64,000 bases of DNA, taken from positions 2,356,001 to 2,420,000 of the forward strand of contig NZ_CP108538.1 in NCBI RefSeq assembly GCF_035994185.1, written 5' to 3'. Shown piece by piece: positions 47,689-57,087 of the stretch (its first letter is position 1; each line of letters opens with the position of its first letter). Source of the stretch: Streptomyces sp. NBC_01217 (GTDB lineage: Bacteria > Actinomycetota > Actinomycetes > Streptomycetales > Streptomycetaceae). The position numbers were made by a program, and so were the translations under genes. The notes under the pieces were generated by a model. It searched no databases, was not told the DNA's origin, and saw nothing but the letters and a program-made list of their open reading frames with translations.

Positions 47689-48068
47689 GCGCCCTCTCAG
47701 GCTCAGGTCCCGTGTGGCTGCACGTACGGCCTGGTCCCCGCCCGCTCAGAAGGGGAGGTCGGCCGGCGCCGGGGAAGGGGCGTCGGTCGACCGGCGAGCG
47801 GGAGAGGGCCGGACCGTACGTACGCCGCACACACAGGGGAAATCTACGGAATGTGCAGGGTGTCGGTAACTTCCCGTCACTTTAGTCCACCCTGCCATTC
47901 GATCGATTCCCGATCAATCAACCGGGCAGCGCGTCGCCGTGCCCGCTGTTCACCCGGTCGAATGAATGACTGTGAGGCTTGTGGGTTACCTCACAACAAG
48001 TCTCGTTGACGTTCTTTGTCCCTTCTCACAGCACGACGGGAGCAGGGCCGACAGCTAACGTCGTAGCC
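47689..48068. promoter_or_regulatory. Divergent spacer between the dcw cluster and carbonic anhydrase
   Basis: This 380-nt spacer, AT-richer from 47875 on, has no convincing gene. It carries a perfect 7-bp inverted repeat TGTGAGG / CCTCACA at 47971-47995 (11-nt spacer). A -10-like TAACGT lies at 48056-48061, 7 nt before the carbonic anhydrase ATG. Promoters for rsmH must lie here, but I cannot place them. Confidence 0.5.
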
Positions 48069-48632
48069 ATGTCGACTTCCGCGCACTCCCCCGGCGAGCC
48101 TTCCGCGCCCACTGCCGACCAGGCCCGCACCGGGGGAACGGTCACCGACCGCCTCGTCGCGGCGAACATCCGGTACGCCGCCGAATTCGACGACCCGGGC
48201 ATGGACGCCAAGCCGGTGCTGCGCGTCGCCGTGGTCGCGTGCATGGACGCCCGGCTCGACCTGCACGACGCACTCGGTCTGTCGCTCGGCGACTGCCACA
48301 CCATCCGTAACGCGGGCGGGGTGGTCACCGATGACGTGATCCGTTCGCTGACGATCAGCCAGCGCGCCCTCGGCACCCGCAGCGTCATACTCATCCATCA
48401 CACGAACTGCGGCCTGGAGTCGATCACCGAGGAATTCCGCCATGAGCTCGAGGTGGAGGTCGGTCAGCGTCCGGTCTGGGCGGTCGAGGCGTACAAGGAC
48501 GCCGACCAGGACGTACGGCAGTCGATGCAGCGCGTGCGCACCTCACCGTTCCTGCTGCACACCGACGACGTCCGCGGCTTCGTCTTCGATGTGACCAATG
48601 GCCTGCTGCGCGAGATCCTTCCCGTGTCCTGA
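48069..48632 (+). CDS. Beta-class carbonic anhydrase
   Basis: Zinc enzyme of 187 residues interconverting CO2 and bicarbonate. Zinc ligands and the acidic dyad are visible: ACMDARLD (Cys58, Asp60, Arg62) and HHTNCGL (His111, Cys114). The small size and missing C-terminal helices place it in the compact type seen in actinobacteria. A disordered N-terminus of about 25 residues precedes the domain. No Shine-Dalgarno is seen, and TAACGT 7 nt upstream of the ATG suggests a leaderless mRNA. Monocistronic by position. Confidence 0.9.
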   Translation: MSTSAHSPGEPSAPTADQARTGGTVTDRLVAANIRYAAEFDDPGMDAKPVLRVAVVACMDARLDLHDALGLSLGDCHTIRNAGGVVTDDVIRSLTISQRALGTRSVILIHHTNCGLESITEEFRHELEVEVGQRPVWAVEAYKDADQDVRQSMQRVRTSPFLLHTDDVRGFVFDVTNGLLREILPVS

Positions 48633-48873
48633 CCGCCCGACGGTGTTCTTCGGGAACCGAAAACCCCACCGAACCCGGCATATCGCCCCCACTTATCCAC
48701 AGGCGAGTGACACGAAGCGGTAACGGCAACAAGAATGCGCATGTGACATCCCGACGGACGCTCCGCAGGGGTGTCCGTGTTTCGGGGTGGGCCGGGCCGC
48801 TGCATGGGCGTCGGTCCGTGAATGGGGTATCCCCTGCTCCTGGTGAGCGTGGGGCAGGGCCGAGGAGGGCCGG

Positions 48874-49922
<1,049 letters not shown>

Positions 49923-49923
<1 letters not shown>

Positions 49924-51311
49924 TGACCGCCGGGGGGCCGCCCACGATGGACGACGGCGACGACAAGGGCGGTCTGCGGGCCGCGCTGAGCGGGCTGACC
50001 ACGCGTGGGCGGTCCTTCCTCGCGGCCGGTGTCGCGGCGGCGATCTGCGCGTATGTGCTGGGGCAGGCGGATCTGCTGCGGGTCGGGTTGCTGCTCGCCG
50101 CGCTGCCGCTGGTCTGTGTCGTGATGCTCGTCCGCACCCGTTACCGGGTCACGGGCACCCGGCGGCTCTCGCCGTCCCGGGTGCCCGCGGGCACGGAGGC
50201 GCGGGTCCATCTGCGGATGGAGAACGTCTCGCGGCTGCCGACCGGGCTGCTGATGCTCCAGGACCGGGTGCCCTATGTGCTCGGGCCGCGGCCCCGGTTC
50301 GTACTGGACCGGGTGGAGGCGGGCGGCCGTCGCGAGGTCTCCTACCGGGTGCGTTCGGATCTGCGCGGGCGCTATCCGCTGGGGCCACTGCAGCTGCGGC
50401 TGAGCGATCCGTTCGGGATGTGCGAGCTGACCCGTTCGTTCAGCGCGTACGACACCCTCGTCGTCATTCCGCGGACCGAGCCGCTGCCGCCGGTGCGGCT
50501 CGCGGGCGAGGCCTCGGGGTACGGCGAGGGACGGCAGCGTTCGCTGGCGCTGGCCGGTGATGACGACGTGATTCCGCGCGGCTACCGGCACGGCGACGAT
50601 CTGCGCCGGGTCCACTGGCGCTCCACGGCGCGCTACGGCGAGCTGATGGTGCGCCGCGAGGAGCAGCCGCAGCGGGCCAGATGCACGGTGCTGCTGGACA
50701 CCCGGCGGATCGCCTATCAGGGGACGGGGCCCGACTCCGCCTTCGAGTGGGCGGTGTCCGGGGCGGCGTCCACGCTGGTGCACATGCTGGAGCGCGGCTT
50801 CGCGGTCCGGCTGCTGACCGACGACGGGAATGCGGTCCCGGGCGAGGGCGAGGGCGGCTTCGCCGGATCGACGCAGGAGTCCGCCGACTCCGCGGGACTG
50901 ATGATGGACACCCTGGCGGTCGTCGACCACTCCGACGGGGGCGGTCTCTCACGCGCGTACGACGTGCTGCGCGGCGGCAACGAAGGGCTGCTGATCGCGT
51001 TCTTCGGCGATCTCGACGAGGAGCAGGCGGCGGTCGCGGCCCGGATGCGACAGCGCAGTGGCGGCGCCGTCGCGTTCGTACTGGACAGCACGGCCTGGGT
51101 GCAGGGAGCCGCCCCGCCCGCGGGGCCGGACACGGCGTTCGATCGGCGGCTTCGGCTGCTGCGCGAATCGGGCTGGACGGCGGTGACGGTGACGCCGGGC
51201 ACCGGTCTCGCCCAGTACTGGCAGCAGGCGGGGCACCAGGGCCTCACGGCGCACTCCGCCGTCGGCGGCACCACGGGTGGCACGACAGGTTTCTCCGGGG
51301 GATGGTCATGA
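49923..51311 (+). CDS. DUF58 domain protein (MoxR partner)
   Basis: Protein of 462 residues with two membrane helices (about 29-48 and 52-70) and a cytoplasmic or surface DUF58 domain. The signature DDDVIPRGYRHGDDLRRVHWRSTARYGELMVRREE (about 218-252) is diagnostic in position and content. The C-terminal half looks like a von Willebrand A domain variant (VLLDTRR, LLIAFFGDL). Start ATG 49923 overlaps the MoxR stop; the end overlaps the next gene (ATGA). Middle gene of the MoxR-DUF58-transglutaminase operon. Confidence 0.92.
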
Positions 51312-53740
51312 GCGGTCGTGGTCGGCTGGCGCTGTGCGCCTTTGCGGCGACGCTGATGGCGGCGGGCTCGATGCTGCCGCTGGTCGAGCCGGCCGGTTGG
51401 ATTCTGCAGGCCGCGTTCCTGCTGGCGATCCAGGGCGGGTTGGGTGCGCTGGCCCGCCGGGCGCCCATGCCCCGGATGCTGATCGTCGCGGTGCAGATGT
51501 TGGTCACGCTGGTTCTGCTGACGGTGGTGTTCGCCAGGACTCAGGCACTGGCCGGTGTCCTGCCCGGTCCGGAGGCCGTCCAGCGGCTCGCGAACCTGCT
51601 GACCTCGGGCGCCGATGATGTCGGGAGGTACGCCGCCCCGGCCCCGGTGACGGACGGCATCCGGCTGATGCTGATCGGCGGTGTGCTGCTGGTCGGCCTG
51701 ATCGTGGACGCCCTCGCAGTGACGTTCCGCAGCGCCGCCCCGGCCGGTCTGCCGCTCCTCGCGCTGTACTCGGTCGCCGCCGGGCTGACCGAGGGCGGAG
51801 CGGACTGGCTCTGGTTCCTGCTCGCGGCCGGTGGCTATCTGCTGCTTCTGCTGGCGGAGGGCCGCGACCGGCTCTCCCAGTGGGGACGGGTCTTCAGCGG
51901 CGCGGCCGGATCCCCGGGCGGTCCGGCGGTCGGCGCGGCGTTCTCCGACGGCCGGCCGACGGCCCCGGTCCGCACCGGCCGGCGCATCGGTGCGCTGGCG
52001 CTGGGGATCTCACTGATCGTGCCGGCGGCACTGCCCGCGCTCGACAGCGGTCTGCTGGCCGGTACGGGCGGCACGAACGGCAAGGGGAGCGGCGGTGGCA
52101 CCATCTCCGCGGTCAACCCCCTGGTCTCGCTGCAGAACAATCTGAACCAGCCGGAGAACCGGGAGGTGATGTCCTACCGCACCAATTCCGGTGACCCACA
52201 GGGCTTCTATCTGCGGATCCTGGCCCTGGACCAGTTCAACGGCAACGAGTGGCGGCCCTCCACGCGCCGTCTGGAGGACGTGCCGAAGCGGCTCCCGACC
52301 CCGCAGGGTCTCGGCCCGGACGTCACGGTCACGGAGATCAGGACGAACATCTCCGCGTCCCGCTCCTACCAGCAGACCTATCTGCCGCTCCCCTACCCCG
52401 CGACCGAGGTCAAGATCGGCGGACGCTGGCGGTACGAGCCGATGGGGCGGACCCTCGTCGGTGACCGCGGGGAGACGACCGGTGGCGCGCAGTACCAGGT
52501 ATCCAGTCTGATGGTGCAGCCGACCGCCGATCAGCTCGCCGCGGCGGGCTCCCCGCCGGCCGCCCTGCAGCGCGAGTACACCCATGTTCCCGGCTCCCTG
52601 CCGGAGGTGGTCGCCCGGACCGCGGACAGAGTGACGGAGGGTGCCGCCACCAACTACGAGCGCGCTGTGAAGCTGCAGAACTTCTTCGCCTCGGACGGCG
52701 GCTTCACCTACGACACCTCCGTGAGCTCGGGCACCGGGAGCGCGGCGATCGGCCGGTTCCTGAAGGACAAGCGGGGTTTCTGCGTCCACTTCTCGTTCAC
52801 GATGGCCGCGATGGCGCGGACGCTGGGCATTCCGGCCCGGGTCGCGGTGGGCTTCACTCCCGGCACCGGGCAGTCGAACGGCTCGGTGTCGGTGGGGCTG
52901 CGCGATGCGCATGCCTGGCCCGAGCTGTATTTCGAGGGCATCGGGTGGACCCGCTTCGAGCCGACCCCGACGCGGGGCTCCACTCCCTCCTACACCCGGC
53001 CGGATGCCCCAGCCGGTGGCGCCGCCGACCCGGCCCGGCCGGAGACGAACGCTTCGGCCGCTCCGACGGTCGCGCCGTCCGTCTCGGACAGCTGCCCGGC
53101 CCAGCTGCGCAGGCAGGGCGAATGCGGCAGCTCGGTGGCGCCGGGGGTAGTGGCTCCGACGGATTCCGGGACGCCGACGGGCACCGTCCTCGGTCTGGTC
53201 CTGGCCGCCGTGGTGATCCTGGCGCTGCCGTTCCTGCCGCTGCTCTGGCGGCTGCGGGTGCGCAGGCGCCGGCTGAGCTTCTCCGCCGGGCGTACGCCGG
53301 CGGACGCGACGGCCAGGACGCTGGCGGCCTGGCAGGAGATCACCGACACGGCGTGGGACCACGGCATCGAGCCGGACGACTCCCTGACCCCGCGCAAGGC
53401 GGCGGCCCGGGTGGTACGGCTGGGGCAGCTCGAACCCGACGGGGCCGCCGCGGTGCACCGGGTGGCGGGGGCGGTGGAGCAGGTGCTCTACGCCCCGGAG
53501 CCCCGGTGGGGTACCGGGCTCGCCGAGGACGTGGAGGTGGTACGGGCCGGTCTGCGGGCATCGGCCGATCGGTTCGCCCGGATCCGCGCGGTCGCTGCAC
53601 CGCGCTCCGCCATTCGGGTGATATGGGCGGCGTCCGACCGCTGGGCGGCGTTCACCGGTGGGTGGGCGGCGCGGTGGGAACGGGGCCCGGGCCGGCTGAC
53701 GGACCGGCTACGACGGCCGTCCCGGCAGCAGGCGGGGTGA
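51308..53740 (+). CDS. Membrane-bound transglutaminase-like protein
   Basis: Protein of 810 residues with about five N-terminal membrane helices, a large extracytoplasmic segment (about 250-635) containing a transglutaminase core, one further helix near 625-645 and a cytoplasmic DUF4129-like tail. The catalytic Cys is in DKRGFCVHFSFTMAAMARTLG (Cys492) and the His in LRDAHAWPELYF (His535); the acidic residue is Glu in the FEPTP motif. It may act on extracellular proteins as a protease or cross-linker. Start ATG 51308 overlaps the DUF58 stop. Ends the operon. Confidence 0.93.
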   Translation: MSGRGRLALCAFAATLMAAGSMLPLVEPAGWILQAAFLLAIQGGLGALARRAPMPRMLIVAVQMLVTLVLLTVVFARTQALAGVLPGPEAVQRLANLLTSGADDVGRYAAPAPVTDGIRLMLIGGVLLVGLIVDALAVTFRSAAPAGLPLLALYSVAAGLTEGGADWLWFLLAAGGYLLLLLAEGRDRLSQWGRVFSGAAGSPGGPAVGAAFSDGRPTAPVRTGRRIGALALGISLIVPAALPALDSGLLAGTGGTNGKGSGGGTISAVNPLVSLQNNLNQPENREVMSYRTNSGDPQGFYLRILALDQFNGNEWRPSTRRLEDVPKRLPTPQGLGPDVTVTEIRTNISASRSYQQTYLPLPYPATEVKIGGRWRYEPMGRTLVGDRGETTGGAQYQVSSLMVQPTADQLAAAGSPPAALQREYTHVPGSLPEVVARTADRVTEGAATNYERAVKLQNFFASDGGFTYDTSVSSGTGSAAIGRFLKDKRGFCVHFSFTMAAMARTLGIPARVAVGFTPGTGQSNGSVSVGLRDAHAWPELYFEGIGWTRFEPTPTRGSTPSYTRPDAPAGGAADPARPETNASAAPTVAPSVSDSCPAQLRRQGECGSSVAPGVVAPTDSGTPTGTVLGLVLAAVVILALPFLPLLWRLRVRRRRLSFSAGRTPADATARTLAAWQEITDTAWDHGIEPDDSLTPRKAAARVVRLGQLEPDGAAAVHRVAGAVEQVLYAPEPRWGTGLAEDVEVVRAGLRASADRFARIRAVAAPRSAIRVIWAASDRWAAFTGGWAARWERGPGRLTDRLRRPSRQQAG

Positions 53741-53771
53741 CGGATGGGGCGTGGCCTGCGGGCCCGCCTCT

Positions 53772-53793
53772 GTCCTCAGCCGCCGGACGGGCC
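53772..53793 (-). repeat. Diverged Streptomyces intergenic repeat, copy 2
   Basis: On the minus strand it reads GGCCCGTCCGGCGGCTGAGGAC, the core of the repeat at 6064-6090 with a few changes. It lies in the 303-nt gene-free stretch 53741-54043, which otherwise shows only GC-rich inverted segments. Confidence 0.5.
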
Positions 53794-53937
53794 GGTCGGG
53801 TGTGCAGCCTTTCGCCTCCGGCAGCGGGCGGACCTGATGCTCCCTGGGGCCCGCCCGGCAGTCCCCTGTCCCTGCCCCTGGACAGCCGCCGGGCTGGCAG
53901 CCTTCCTCGGGCCTACTCGGACTCAGGCAAGGGTCCG

Positions 53938-53965
53938 CCCTCAGGCGCCGGGCAGGCCTGATTTT
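53938..53965 (-). repeat. Diverged Streptomyces intergenic repeat, copy 3
   Basis: On the minus strand it reads AAAATCAGGCCTGCCCGGC and continues GCCTGAGGG, matching the same core more loosely. Together with copy 2 it occupies much of the spacer after the transglutaminase gene. Confidence 0.45.
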
Positions 53966-53992
53966 CGAGTCCGCCCGGACCCGGGTACACGT

Positions 53993-54024
53993 GAGGGGCG
54001 GCCGCATGTCTGCGGCCGCCCCTC
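53993..54024. terminator. Terminator between the transglutaminase and DUF3040 genes
   Basis: Perfect 14-bp stem GAGGGGCGGCCGCA with its complement and a TGTC loop, between convergent genes. Confidence 0.85.
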
Positions 54025-54043
54025 ATCCAAGATTGTCCGAGGC

Positions 54044-54436
54044 CTACTGGCCCTGCTCGTCACGGCGGCGCTGCCACCGCTGCTCGATCCGATTCATCAC
54101 GGTCCGGCGTTGCCTGGGCTGGCGGCGCTCGCCACCGCCTCCGGCTGCCTGTCGCTCGCCCGGCTTGGGCGCTTTGCGCCAACCAGTGACCGCAAGAACC
54201 GCACAGCCGAGCATGACGAGGAACCCCACCACGCTGATCCAGATCTGCTGCGCGACCATTCCGGCCATGAGGAGCGCGATACCCACCAGGAAGCCTGCGA
54301 CCGCCTGGTAGACCCGTCGCCGGGTGTACGTACGCAGCCCGCTTCCCTCGAGCGCTGTCGCGAACTTGGGATCTTCGGCGTACAGCGCTCGCTCCATTTG
54401 CTCGAGCATTCGCTGCTCGTGCTCCGAGAGCGGCAC
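54044..54436 (-). CDS. DUF3040 small membrane protein
   Basis: Protein of 130 residues. The opening MPLSEHEQRMLEQMERALYAEDPKFA is the DUF3040 hallmark. Two hydrophobic helices follow (about 46-62 and 67-84), then a basic Arg/Gln-rich tail. It is found widely in actinobacteria; the function is unknown. The GTG has GAGGAGGA 6 nt upstream. It is preceded by a 293-nt gene-free, hairpin-rich spacer and followed by a terminator. Confidence 0.9.
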   Translation of the reverse strand: MPLSEHEQRMLEQMERALYAEDPKFATALEGSGLRTYTRRRVYQAVAGFLVGIALLMAGMVAQQIWISVVGFLVMLGCAVLAVTGWRKAPKPGERQAAGGGGERRQPRQRRTVMNRIEQRWQRRRDEQGQ

Positions 54437-54729
54437 GGAGTCCTCCTCGTCGTCGGCCGCGGGGGGCGGCCGGTATGCGGCCCTTCCAGGATAGGCAGGG
54501 ATTCGCCCCCGTGAAACCCGCCCTCTTTGCCAATCAGCCAGTCCGGGCCGCCACGACGGCTCAGCTGCTGAGGCGTTGATTCCCCAACCTCCGATCCGTC
54601 ATGCCGGATGGTGTCCCCCGATCATACGGGGCGAAGCCCTCGATCGGGGGTCCTGTGGCGTACTCCATCTGCGGCTGCGTCCCTGATCAGCCACGCTACG
54701 GCTGAGCTACCACCGGTCCGCGGCCGCGC
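54437..54729 (-). other. Structured gene-free spacer between methyltransferase and DUF3040
   Basis: No coding frame is convincing. Hairpins include CTCAG-CTG-CTGAG near 54560-54572, ATCCG/CGGAT near 54595-54610, and CCCCCGATC (54615-54623) with GATCGGGGG (54642-54650), the last enclosing an inner GGGC-TTC-GCCC stem. The last may terminate the methyltransferase transcript. The stretch could also be a small RNA or a long leader; the DUF3040 promoter must lie here. Confidence 0.4.
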
Positions 54730-55488
54730 TCAGGCGCGCTTGGTGCCCAGAACGTGCAGCTGCGTCGCCACCGAGTGGAAGGCGGGCAGTTCGGCCACGG
54801 CCGCCTCCAGCTTGAGGAGGGCCTCCATGGCACCGGGCTCGGTGTCCACCAGAACGCCCGGTACGAGGTCGGCGAAGACCCGTACGCCGTGCACCGCGCC
54901 GACCTCGACGTCCGCCGCGGAGACCAGCTCGGTGAGCTGCTCAGCGGTGTAGCGCCGGGGTACCGGGTCCCCGGCGCCCCAGCGGCCCGCCGGGTCTCCG
55001 AGCGCCTGCCGGGCCTCGGTGAAGTGACCGGCGAGCGCGCGGGCCAGGACGGCGCCGCCGAGCCCGGCGGCGAGCAGGCTGAGCGCGCCGGACGGGCGGA
55101 GCGCCTCGACCGCGTTGCGCACGCCCTCGGCGGGGTCGTCCACGTACTCCAGGACGCCGTGGCACAGCACCGCGTCGTAGCCACCGCGCTCGACCACCTC
55201 GAACAGGCCATGGATGTCGCCCTGGACCCCGCGGACCCGGTCGGCGACCCCGGCCTCGGCGGCGCGGCGCTCCAGGGCGAAGAGCGCGTTGGGGCTGGGG
55301 TCGACGACGGTGACCCGGTGGCCGAGACGGGCGACCGGCACCGCGAAGTTGCCGGTGCCGCCGCCGGTGTCCAGGACGTCCAGGGCGTCCCTGCCGGTCG
55401 CCTTGACCTGACGGTCGAGGGCGTCCTTCAGGACCTCCCAGACCACGGCGGTACGGAGGGAGGCGCGGGGGCGCAGCTGGTCCGACAC
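54730..55488 (-). CDS. Class I SAM-dependent methyltransferase
   Basis: Methyltransferase of 252 residues. SAM motif I is DVLDTGGGTGNFAVPVA, motif II VTVVDPSPNALFAL, and motif III region GDIHGLFEVVERGGYDAVLCHGVLEYVDDP with its post-motif loop. The overall pattern resembles the UbiE/SmtA small-molecule and tRNA methyltransferases (the CmoM-like type), but the substrate cannot be told. The GTG has GAGGAG 6 nt upstream. It follows the HEPN gene by 102 nt on the same strand. Confidence 0.9.
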   Translation of the reverse strand: MSDQLRPRASLRTAVVWEVLKDALDRQVKATGRDALDVLDTGGGTGNFAVPVARLGHRVTVVDPSPNALFALERRAAEAGVADRVRGVQGDIHGLFEVVERGGYDAVLCHGVLEYVDDPAEGVRNAVEALRPSGALSLLAAGLGGAVLARALAGHFTEARQALGDPAGRWGAGDPVPRRYTAEQLTELVSAADVEVGAVHGVRVFADLVPGVLVDTEPGAMEALLKLEAAVAELPAFHSVATQLHVLGTKRA

Positions 55489-55590
55489 GGCAGATGACTC
55501 CTCGGCACGGTGCCGCCACGGACGGCGGAGCGTGAACAGTGCAGGTGGTACAGGTGCTGTCCACCCTATTGCCTCACGCCCCCGTCGCCG

Positions 55591-56118
55591 TCATCCCGCG
55601 TCGGGCCGCTCCTTCCGGGCCTGCGGGAGCACCGGCTGAAGCACCAGGAGCCGCTCCACGAGGCGCAGGAACATCGCCGCGTCGCGCAGCAGGTCGTCGG
55701 CGTCCCGCCTGCTGGCCGCGCCCGGGATACCGGCCTCTGCCCGGGCCCTGCGGCGGGCGCCGGAGGCGAACAGCGCGCTCCATTCCGTCAGCTCGGGGGC
55801 TATTTCCGGGAGGACCTCCCAGGCGCTGCGGATCCGCTCCCGGCGCCGCCTGGAGGTCTCGGGGCGGCCCCGCACGGCGAGCACTGCGGCGGCGGTGCGC
55901 AGCGCGGCGAGGTGGGCGGTGGCATACCGCTCGTTCGGCACATCGAGAACGGCGGCCTCGTCGAGGCCGGTGCGGGCCTGGGCGAGCAGTTCGAGGGCGA
56001 CCGGCGGCGCCGTGGTGCGGCGCAGAACGGGATGGACGTCGTTTGCCGGACCGGTCGGTGAGGGGGCAGGGCCGGCTGCGCGGCGCCGGGGTGCGGCGGC
56101 TGCGGACGAGTGGGCCAT
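55591..56118 (-). CDS. SAV_6107-type HEPN domain protein
   Basis: Small helical protein of 175 residues. After an Ala/Arg/Pro-rich start (about 35 residues) it shows helices such as ALELLAQARTGLDEAAVLD and AAHLAALRTAAAVLAVRGRPE, then WEVLPEIAPELTEWSALFA and a final DDLLRDAAMFLRLVERLLVL. This matches the Streptomyces HEPN family named after SAV_6107. The catalytic RxxxxH of RNase HEPN proteins is not visible, so it is probably a binding or accessory form. The ATG has GGAGG 7 nt upstream. Divergent from the ABC-like operon. Confidence 0.85.
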   Translation of the reverse strand: MAHSSAAAAPRRRAAGPAPSPTGPANDVHPVLRRTTAPPVALELLAQARTGLDEAAVLDVPNERYATAHLAALRTAAAVLAVRGRPETSRRRRERIRSAWEVLPEIAPELTEWSALFASGARRRARAEAGIPGAASRRDADDLLRDAAMFLRLVERLLVLQPVLPQARKERPDAG

Positions 56119-56244
56119 GACGAAACCTCCTGTCTCGTGTAACGGCTCCGTGGCCGTATGTATCCATCGTGAGGGGCACCACTGACAATCGGCCTCGCAC
56201 ACCCTCTGACCTGCTCTTTTGCTTCGATCGCAAGTTCGGGCTAC

Positions 56245-56272
56245 TTTTTGAACTGACCAGTCAGTTCAAAAA
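56245..56272. promoter_or_regulatory. Perfect 28-bp palindrome, likely TetR operator
   Basis: Left arm TTTTTGAACTGAC and its exact complement flank a 2-nt centre. It lies 12 nt before the first gene of an operon whose last gene encodes a TetR repressor, so auto-repression is the natural reading. Its position near the ribosome site suggests that bound repressor blocks RNA polymerase. Confidence 0.8.
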
Positions 56273-56283
56273 GGGGAGAGTCT

Positions 56284-57087
56284 GTGGACAGCCCGCACGG
56301 GGCAGCTGTCACCGCCGAGGATCTCGGGCTCAAGGGACCGCGCGGCTGGGCCTTCCGAGGCGTGGACATCGAGGCAGGGCCCGGCTCGCTGGTGGCGGTC
56401 GAGGGCCCGTCCGGCTCCGGCCGCACCTGCCTGCTCCTCGCCCTCACCGGCCGGATGCGCCCCACCGAGGGCCGGGCGGAGACCGGCGGTCTCCTCCTGC
56501 CACGCAGGATGGCCGCCGTACGCCGCTTCAGCGCACTGGGCCCGGTACCCGGGGTCAGCGAGCTCGACCCGGCCTTCACCGTCGCCGAGCACCTGCGCGA
56601 GCGGGCCCTGCTGCAACGCCGCTTCGACGGTTCGCCGCGCGCTCTGCTGCGTCCGCGCGCCGAGCGCGTCGCCACCGCGCAGGGACGGATCGACGCGGCA
56701 CTGGACGCCGCCGGACTCGACCCGTCCGCCCTGCCCAAGGCCGAGCGGACCTCCGTACGGGATCTGGAACGGCTGGAGGCGCTGCGGCTGTCCATCGCCC
56801 TCGCGCTGATCGGCCGGCCCCGGCTGCTCGCGGTGGACGACACCGATCTCAAGCTCTCCGACGCGGAGCGGGCCGAGGCCTGGGCGCTGCTGCGGTCCAT
56901 CGCCGACAGCGGGACGACCGTGCTCGCCGTGTGCAGCCAGGCGCCCGAGGGCGCCCTCACCGTACGTACCGACACCAAGGCCGCACCGGCACACGCGCGG
57001 GGCACCGCTGCCGAGGAAGCCGCTGCCGAGGACATCACGACCGAGGAGGAACCGGCCGATGCGTTCGCCGAGACTGGCCGCGCTTGA
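56284..57087 (+). CDS. Degenerate ABC-type ATPase-like protein
   Basis: Protein of 267 residues with the layout of an ABC ATPase but altered motifs. Walker A is GPSGSGRT (41-48), with Arg47 in place of the essential Lys. The signature position reads SVRD rather than LSGGQ, and Walker B is RLLAVDD (180-186) with Asp in place of the catalytic Glu. An acidic Ala/Glu tail ends it. It may have lost ATP hydrolysis and act as a nucleotide-binding or structural partner of the membrane protein that follows. The GTG has GGGGAGAG 4 nt upstream. Overlaps the next gene by 29 nt. Confidence 0.85.
   Translation: MDSPHGAAVTAEDLGLKGPRGWAFRGVDIEAGPGSLVAVEGPSGSGRTCLLLALTGRMRPTEGRAETGGLLLPRRMAAVRRFSALGPVPGVSELDPAFTVAEHLRERALLQRRFDGSPRALLRPRAERVATAQGRIDAALDAAGLDPSALPKAERTSVRDLERLEALRLSIALALIGRPRLLAVDDTDLKLSDAERAEAWALLRSIADSGTTVLAVCSQAPEGALTVRTDTKAAPAHARGTAAEEAAAEDITTEEEPADAFAETGRA

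Noticed and set aside
47971..47995. CRP-like TGTGA ... TCACA in the dcw-carbonic anhydrase spacer
   Set aside because: The half sites are 15 nt apart instead of 6, so this is not a normal CRP site; kept only as an unnamed inverted repeat.
48693..48701. TTATCCACA, a perfect DnaA box
   Set aside because: Single site in a promoter spacer with no cluster of boxes and no AT-rich unwinding region, and not near dnaA; it is not an origin. A role in DnaA-dependent gene control cannot be excluded.
54660..54705. tRNA-like GGTGGTAGCTCAG on the minus strand
   Set aside because: Only the D-arm sequence fits; no anticodon stem, no TTCGA arm and no acceptor pairing could be found.
54730..56118. HEPN-based toxin-antitoxin system
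   Set aside because: The HEPN protein lacks a visible RxxxxH motif, and no MNT-type partner overlaps it.
56284..57087. Pseudogene interpretation of the ABC-like gene
   Set aside because: The frame is intact, has a good ribosome site and normal codon use, and overlaps the next gene; loss of motifs looks like functional divergence, not decay.
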